From the NCBI RefSeq assembly GCF_042138895.1, contig NZ_JBHIKW010000003.1, positions 124,001 to 188,000 on the forward strand: a stretch of 64,000 nucleotides of DNA, written 5' to 3'. Below, in pieces: positions 61,097 through 64,000 of the stretch. Within the stretch, counting starts at the first letter, position 1; every line of letters starts with the position of its first letter. Both the position numbers and the translations under genes were made by a program. The notes under the pieces are model-generated. The model was not told the DNA's origin. It did no database searches and saw only the letters and a list, made by a program, of their open reading frames with translations. The DNA comes from Cedecea selenatireducens. Lineage in GTDB: Bacteria; Pseudomonadota; Gammaproteobacteria; Enterobacterales; Enterobacteriaceae.

Positions 61097-61525
61097 ATGA
61101 AACATTTCCGCCTTACCGACGTGTCCAGCGCCCAGGCTTTTCGCATCAGCCCAACGGACAGCAACTACTTTGCCGTGCTGTTCGACAAGCAGCAGGACGA
61201 CATCGAAAACGTGTTCGTGGTTGAAATATTTACCCCCGGCGGCGCCACACCTCCTAATGTGCATGCCGAAGCGCATGAATTTTTCTATGTCCTCGCGGGG
61301 GAAGGTATCGCGCGCTGTAACGATGAGGAGACGGCAATTCGCAAAGGCGATGCCCTGCTGCTGCATCCGGGCAATGAACACGCCATCCGCAATACCGGCA
61401 AGGGCAAGCTGTATACGTTAACGGTAATGACGCCAAACGAAGGCTTCGCCGAATTGATCCGCCGCGGAAGCCCGGTCTCGCTGGACGAAGAAGATCTCCT
61501 GGTGCTGCAAGGAGAAGCAGAGTAA
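61097..61525 (+). CDS. Cytoplasmic cupin-domain protein
   Basis: The 142-residue protein is a single cupin barrel with a full metal motif: HAEAHEFFYVLAGEG near residues 54-68 and HPGNEHAIRNTG near residue 92. No signal peptide is present. Family members bind metal as isomerases, dioxygenases or sensors; the reaction here is unknown. It lies between permease 2 and the cysteine hydrolase with almost no gap, so it belongs to the pathway. An AGGAGT ribosome site lies before the ATG. Confidence 0.82.
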   Translation: MKHFRLTDVSSAQAFRISPTDSNYFAVLFDKQQDDIENVFVVEIFTPGGATPPNVHAEAHEFFYVLAGEGIARCNDEETAIRKGDALLLHPGNEHAIRNTGKGKLYTLTVMTPNEGFAELIRRGSPVSLDEEDLLVLQGEAE

Positions 61526-62289
61526 TGGCTGGTTATCCCCTCGGCAGCGCCCCGCGCAATCAGTGGCTGGTGACACCGCAAAGCGTGAACATGGTTCGTG
61601 CGGGCCGCCCTTCACGGCCGGTATCTCTGGAAAGCCGTGGGCGCGAGATCACGCTCGATCTGGAACATAGCGCACTGATCGTCATTGATATGCAAAATGA
61701 CTTTTGCCATCCGGGAGGCTGGCTGGCGCATATTGGGGTGGACGTCACGCCCGCCCGCGCACCAATTGATCCGCTGCGTAGGCTGCTGCCGTCGGCACGT
61801 GCGGCCGATGTGCCGGTGATTTGGCTTAACTGGGGCAACCGCCCGGACAGGCTCAACCTTAGCCCCGCGCTGCTGCATGTTTATAACCCGGACGGCACCC
61901 AAACGGGCCTGGGCGACCCGCTGCCGGAGTCCGGCGCGCCTGTACTTCAGGCGGGAAGCTGGGCGGCAGATATCGTGGAAGAACTTGCTCCCGTCCCAAG
62001 CGATATTCGCATCGATAAATACCGAATGTCCGGCTTTCAGGACACCGTGCTGGACAGCGTGCTGAGAAACCTGGGCGTAACCACGCTGCTGTTTGCGGGC
62101 GTGAACGTTGATCAGTGCGTGCTGTGCACGCTGCAGGACGCCAACTTCCACGGCTATGACTGCCTGCTGCTGGAGGATTGCAGTGCCACCACGTCGCCGG
62201 AATATTGCGTGGATGCCACCTTATATAACGTACAGCAGTGCTTCGGTTTTGTGGTCAACTCCGGCGAATTGCTGGCGAAGCTGAAATAA
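61525..62289 (+). CDS. Isochorismatase-family cysteine hydrolase
   Basis: The 254-residue protein has the Asp-Lys-Cys triad of amide-cleaving isochorismatase-like hydrolases (RutB, N-carbamoylsarcosine amidase, biuret hydrolase, nicotinamidase): Asp55 in LIVIDMQNDF, Lys165 in RIDKYRMSGF and Cys198 in GVNVDQCVLCTL. The N-terminal extension of about 45 residues is of the RutB kind. Its ATG shares one base with the cupin stop (TAATG). In this setting it probably splits a carbamoyl or ureido group from the product of an earlier step; the substrate is unknown. Confidence 0.88.
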   Translation: MAGYPLGSAPRNQWLVTPQSVNMVRAGRPSRPVSLESRGREITLDLEHSALIVIDMQNDFCHPGGWLAHIGVDVTPARAPIDPLRRLLPSARAADVPVIWLNWGNRPDRLNLSPALLHVYNPDGTQTGLGDPLPESGAPVLQAGSWAADIVEELAPVPSDIRIDKYRMSGFQDTVLDSVLRNLGVTTLLFAGVNVDQCVLCTLQDANFHGYDCLLLEDCSATTSPEYCVDATLYNVQQCFGFVVNSGELLAKLK

Positions 62290-62316
62290 AAAAACGCTGG
62301 TTTTTAAGCCAGCGTT
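62287..62316 (-). terminator. Terminator between cysteine hydrolase and phospho-beta-glucosidase
   Basis: AACGCTGG/CCAGCGTT arms. On the minus strand a run of seven T follows, so it mainly ends the glucosidase transcript; it may also serve the plus strand. Confidence 0.75.
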
Positions 62317-62339
62317 CATTCAGTTAACCACGAGTATTA

Positions 62340-63770
62340 TCAGAGCTTTTCGCCGTTGCTCTCAATCACGTCCTTATACCATTTGAAGGACTTCTTGCGG
62401 CTGCGGCTCAGGCTACCGCGGCCTTCGTTGTCTTTATCAACATAGATAAAGCCGTAGCGTTTTTTCATCTCGCCCGTTCCGGCGGACACCAGGTCGATAC
62501 AGCCCCACGGGGTGTAGCCCATCAGGTCAACGCCGTCTTCAACCACCGCTTTTTTCATTTCCGCGACGTGAGCAGACAAATAGTCGATGCGGTACTGGTC
62601 ATCAACAAATCCGTCATCCTGCGCAACGTCAATCGCGCCGAAGCCGTTTTCCACGATGAACAGCGGCAGCTGATAGTGGTCCCAGAACCAGTTCAGGGAG
62701 TAACGCAGGCCCACCGGATCAATCTGCCAGCCCCAGTCGGACTTCTGCACGTACGGGTTAGAGACCAGGCTCTTCGACTCGTCGTAGTCAAACTGCGGGT
62801 TATCGGCGCTGGCTTTGGTGGCAAACGACATGTAGTAGCTGAAGCCGATGTAATCGACGCAGCCTTCGGCAAGCGCAGCCAGATCTTCGTCGGTGATATC
62901 CAGCTCAAAACCACGGCGCTCGAAGTAGTTCAGCAGGTGCTGCGGATACTTGCCGCGCACGTGCACGTCGGTGAACCAGTAGCGGCGGTGCATCGCGTTC
63001 ATCGCCATCATCATGTCGCCCGGCGCACAGGTCAGCGGGTAGATTGGGCACATGGCAATCATGCAGCCTACCTGCAGCGCTGGGTTGATTTCACGAGCGG
63101 CGCGAACCGCCAGGGCGCTGGCAACCAGCTCATAGTGAGAGGCCTGGTACATCACCGGCTCACGGTCTTCGCCCGGCTGATACTTGAGGCCCGAGTTGGT
63201 GAACGGCGCGAAATCTTCGTGGTAGTTGGCCTGGTTATTGATCTCGTTAAAGGTCATCCAGTACTTCACTTTATGCTGGTAGCGGGTGAAGACCACTTTT
63301 GAGAAGCGCAGGAAGAAATCAATCAGCTTACGGTTGCGCCAGCCGCCGTACTCGGTCACCAGGTGATAAGGCATTTCGAAGTGCGACAGCGTAATCACCG
63401 GCTCGATGCCGTGCTTCAGGCACTCGTCGAACAGGTCGTCGTAGAACTGCAGGCCAGCTTCGTTCGGCTCCAGCTCGTCACCCAGCGGGAAAATACGCGT
63501 CCAGGCGATGGAGGTGCGGAAGCATTTGAAGCCCATCTCGGCAAACAGCTGGATGTCTTCTTTATAGCGGTGGTAGAAATCGATCGCTTCATGGTTGGGG
63601 TAATTTTTACCCTGCAGCACGCCGTCGGTAATTTCACGCGGGACGCCGTGGGCGCCGGCCGTCATCACATCGGCAACGCTAATGCCTTTGCCGCCTTCCT
63701 TCCAGCCGCCTTCCAATTGATGCGCCGCAACCGCGCCGCCCCACAGAAAACCTTCTTTAAATCCAGACAT
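62340..63770 (-). CDS. 6-phospho-beta-glucosidase (GH1)
   Basis: The 476-residue GH1 enzyme hydrolyses phosphorylated beta-glucosides such as cellobiose-, arbutin- or salicin-6-phosphate. The acid/base glutamate is in WMTFNEINNQ near residue 180 and the nucleophile in PLFIVENGFG near residue 370. The phosphate-binding C-terminal region SRSRKKSFKWYKDVI marks it as a phospho-glycosidase of the AscB/BglA kind. ATG at 63770 with GGGAGAGA upstream gives the family start MSGFKEGFLWGGA; the frame is open to 63944. A ROK kinase gene precedes it by 10 bp. Confidence 0.93.
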   Translation of the reverse strand: MSGFKEGFLWGGAVAAHQLEGGWKEGGKGISVADVMTAGAHGVPREITDGVLQGKNYPNHEAIDFYHRYKEDIQLFAEMGFKCFRTSIAWTRIFPLGDELEPNEAGLQFYDDLFDECLKHGIEPVITLSHFEMPYHLVTEYGGWRNRKLIDFFLRFSKVVFTRYQHKVKYWMTFNEINNQANYHEDFAPFTNSGLKYQPGEDREPVMYQASHYELVASALAVRAAREINPALQVGCMIAMCPIYPLTCAPGDMMMAMNAMHRRYWFTDVHVRGKYPQHLLNYFERRGFELDITDEDLAALAEGCVDYIGFSYYMSFATKASADNPQFDYDESKSLVSNPYVQKSDWGWQIDPVGLRYSLNWFWDHYQLPLFIVENGFGAIDVAQDDGFVDDQYRIDYLSAHVAEMKKAVVEDGVDLMGYTPWGCIDLVSAGTGEMKKRYGFIYVDKDNEGRGSLSRSRKKSFKWYKDVIESNGEKL

Positions 63771-63780
63771 ATTCTCTCCC

Positions 63781-64000
63781 TTAATTAGAGATCGCATGCT
63801 GCGACCGATAGTGCTGATTAAAATGGTAGACCGCGCCAATGAGCCCGGCATCGTTGCCGTGGCTGACGGTGTCGATAAAGTCGTCGATGGTGAACCAGGC
63901 CAGGTGTTCGCGCAGTAGTTCGAGGAAGCCAGGGCGTTCCACAATGCCTCCGCCGAGCAGAATTTTTTCCGGGTCGAACAGATTGACGAGGTTATACAGG
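63781..64000 (-). CDS. ROK-family sugar kinase, C-terminal part only
   Basis: The last 72 codons read LYNLVNLFDPEKILLGGGIVE..., the C-terminal ROK signature, and end HAISN. The N-terminus lies beyond the window. Together with the glucosidase 10 bp downstream it suggests a beta-glucoside unit in which a kinase such as BglK phosphorylates an imported disaccharide. No ribosomal or promoter information is available here. Confidence 0.8.
   Translation of the reverse strand, partial: LYNLVNLFDPEKILLGGGIVERPGFLELLREHLAWFTIDDFIDTVSHGNDAGLIGAVYHFNQHYRSQHAISN

Overview
This is chromosomal DNA of a gamma-proteobacterium in the Enterobacteriaceae. The proteins of radA-serB-ytjB-lplA, deoCABD, prfC-yjjG-rimI-holD-rsmC, hldE-glnE-ygiF and rpsU-dnaG-rpoD look nearly collinear with their Escherichia coli K-12 counterparts, and regulatory sites such as the DeoR operator are conserved to the base. 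The genus cannot be fixed from the sequence alone. Two blocks that lie far apart in E. coli (near 99 min and near 68 min) are joined here at about 33.3 kb.

Block 1 (1-24 kb) holds the end of radA, serB, ytjB and lplA. It continues with a HipA-like yjjJ, then the deoxynucleoside catabolic operon deoC-deoA-deoB-deoD with a concentrative nucleoside transporter upstream of it. Next come yjjV-yjjU, ytjA, osmY, prfC, yjjG, rimI-holD and rsmC. Three tandem leucine tRNAs follow, then an iron-linked stretch (yjjZ and fhuF, each behind a Fur box) enclosing a membrane diguanylate cyclase and a lipoprotein, and then a two-gene PTS (EIIB, EIIC) without EIIA.

Block 2 (24.7-33.3 kb) is a patchwork: a YbaK-type deacylase, the split transporter yjjP-yjjB, an organic-peroxide module ohrR-ohr, yjjA, cdh, and a LysR-adenine deaminase-purine permease unit. 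In E. coli dnaT and dnaC sit between yjjB and yjjA. Here ohrR-ohr sits there instead.

Block 3 (33.3-50.7 kb) is a housekeeping core: hldE, glnE, ygiF, ygiM, cca, uppP, folB, plsY, tsaD, rpsU-dnaG-rpoD, mug and a tRNA-Ile2 gene. Two things interrupt it: a stand-alone indole-glycerol-phosphate synthase gene of non-enteric type between plsY and tsaD, and a 31-bp tandem array after rpoD that grew out of a REP-like hairpin.

Block 4 (50.7-64 kb) is accessory. It carries a frameshifted small ORF, a small conserved protein, a chemoreceptor behind a sigma-28 promoter, and an exported cupin. A candidate catabolic cluster follows: creatininase-family amidohydrolase, LysR regulator, a BMP-type ABC importer with a Tat-type binding protein and two permeases, a cupin, and a cysteine hydrolase of the isochorismatase family. 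The window ends in a 6-phospho-beta-glucosidase and the 3' end of a ROK-family kinase gene. The creatininase/BMP importer/cysteine hydrolase cluster is the strongest candidate here for a poorly described pathway. Its gene families suggest uptake and ring or amide hydrolysis of a small nitrogen-rich, nucleobase- or creatinine-like compound, but the substrate cannot be read from the sequence.
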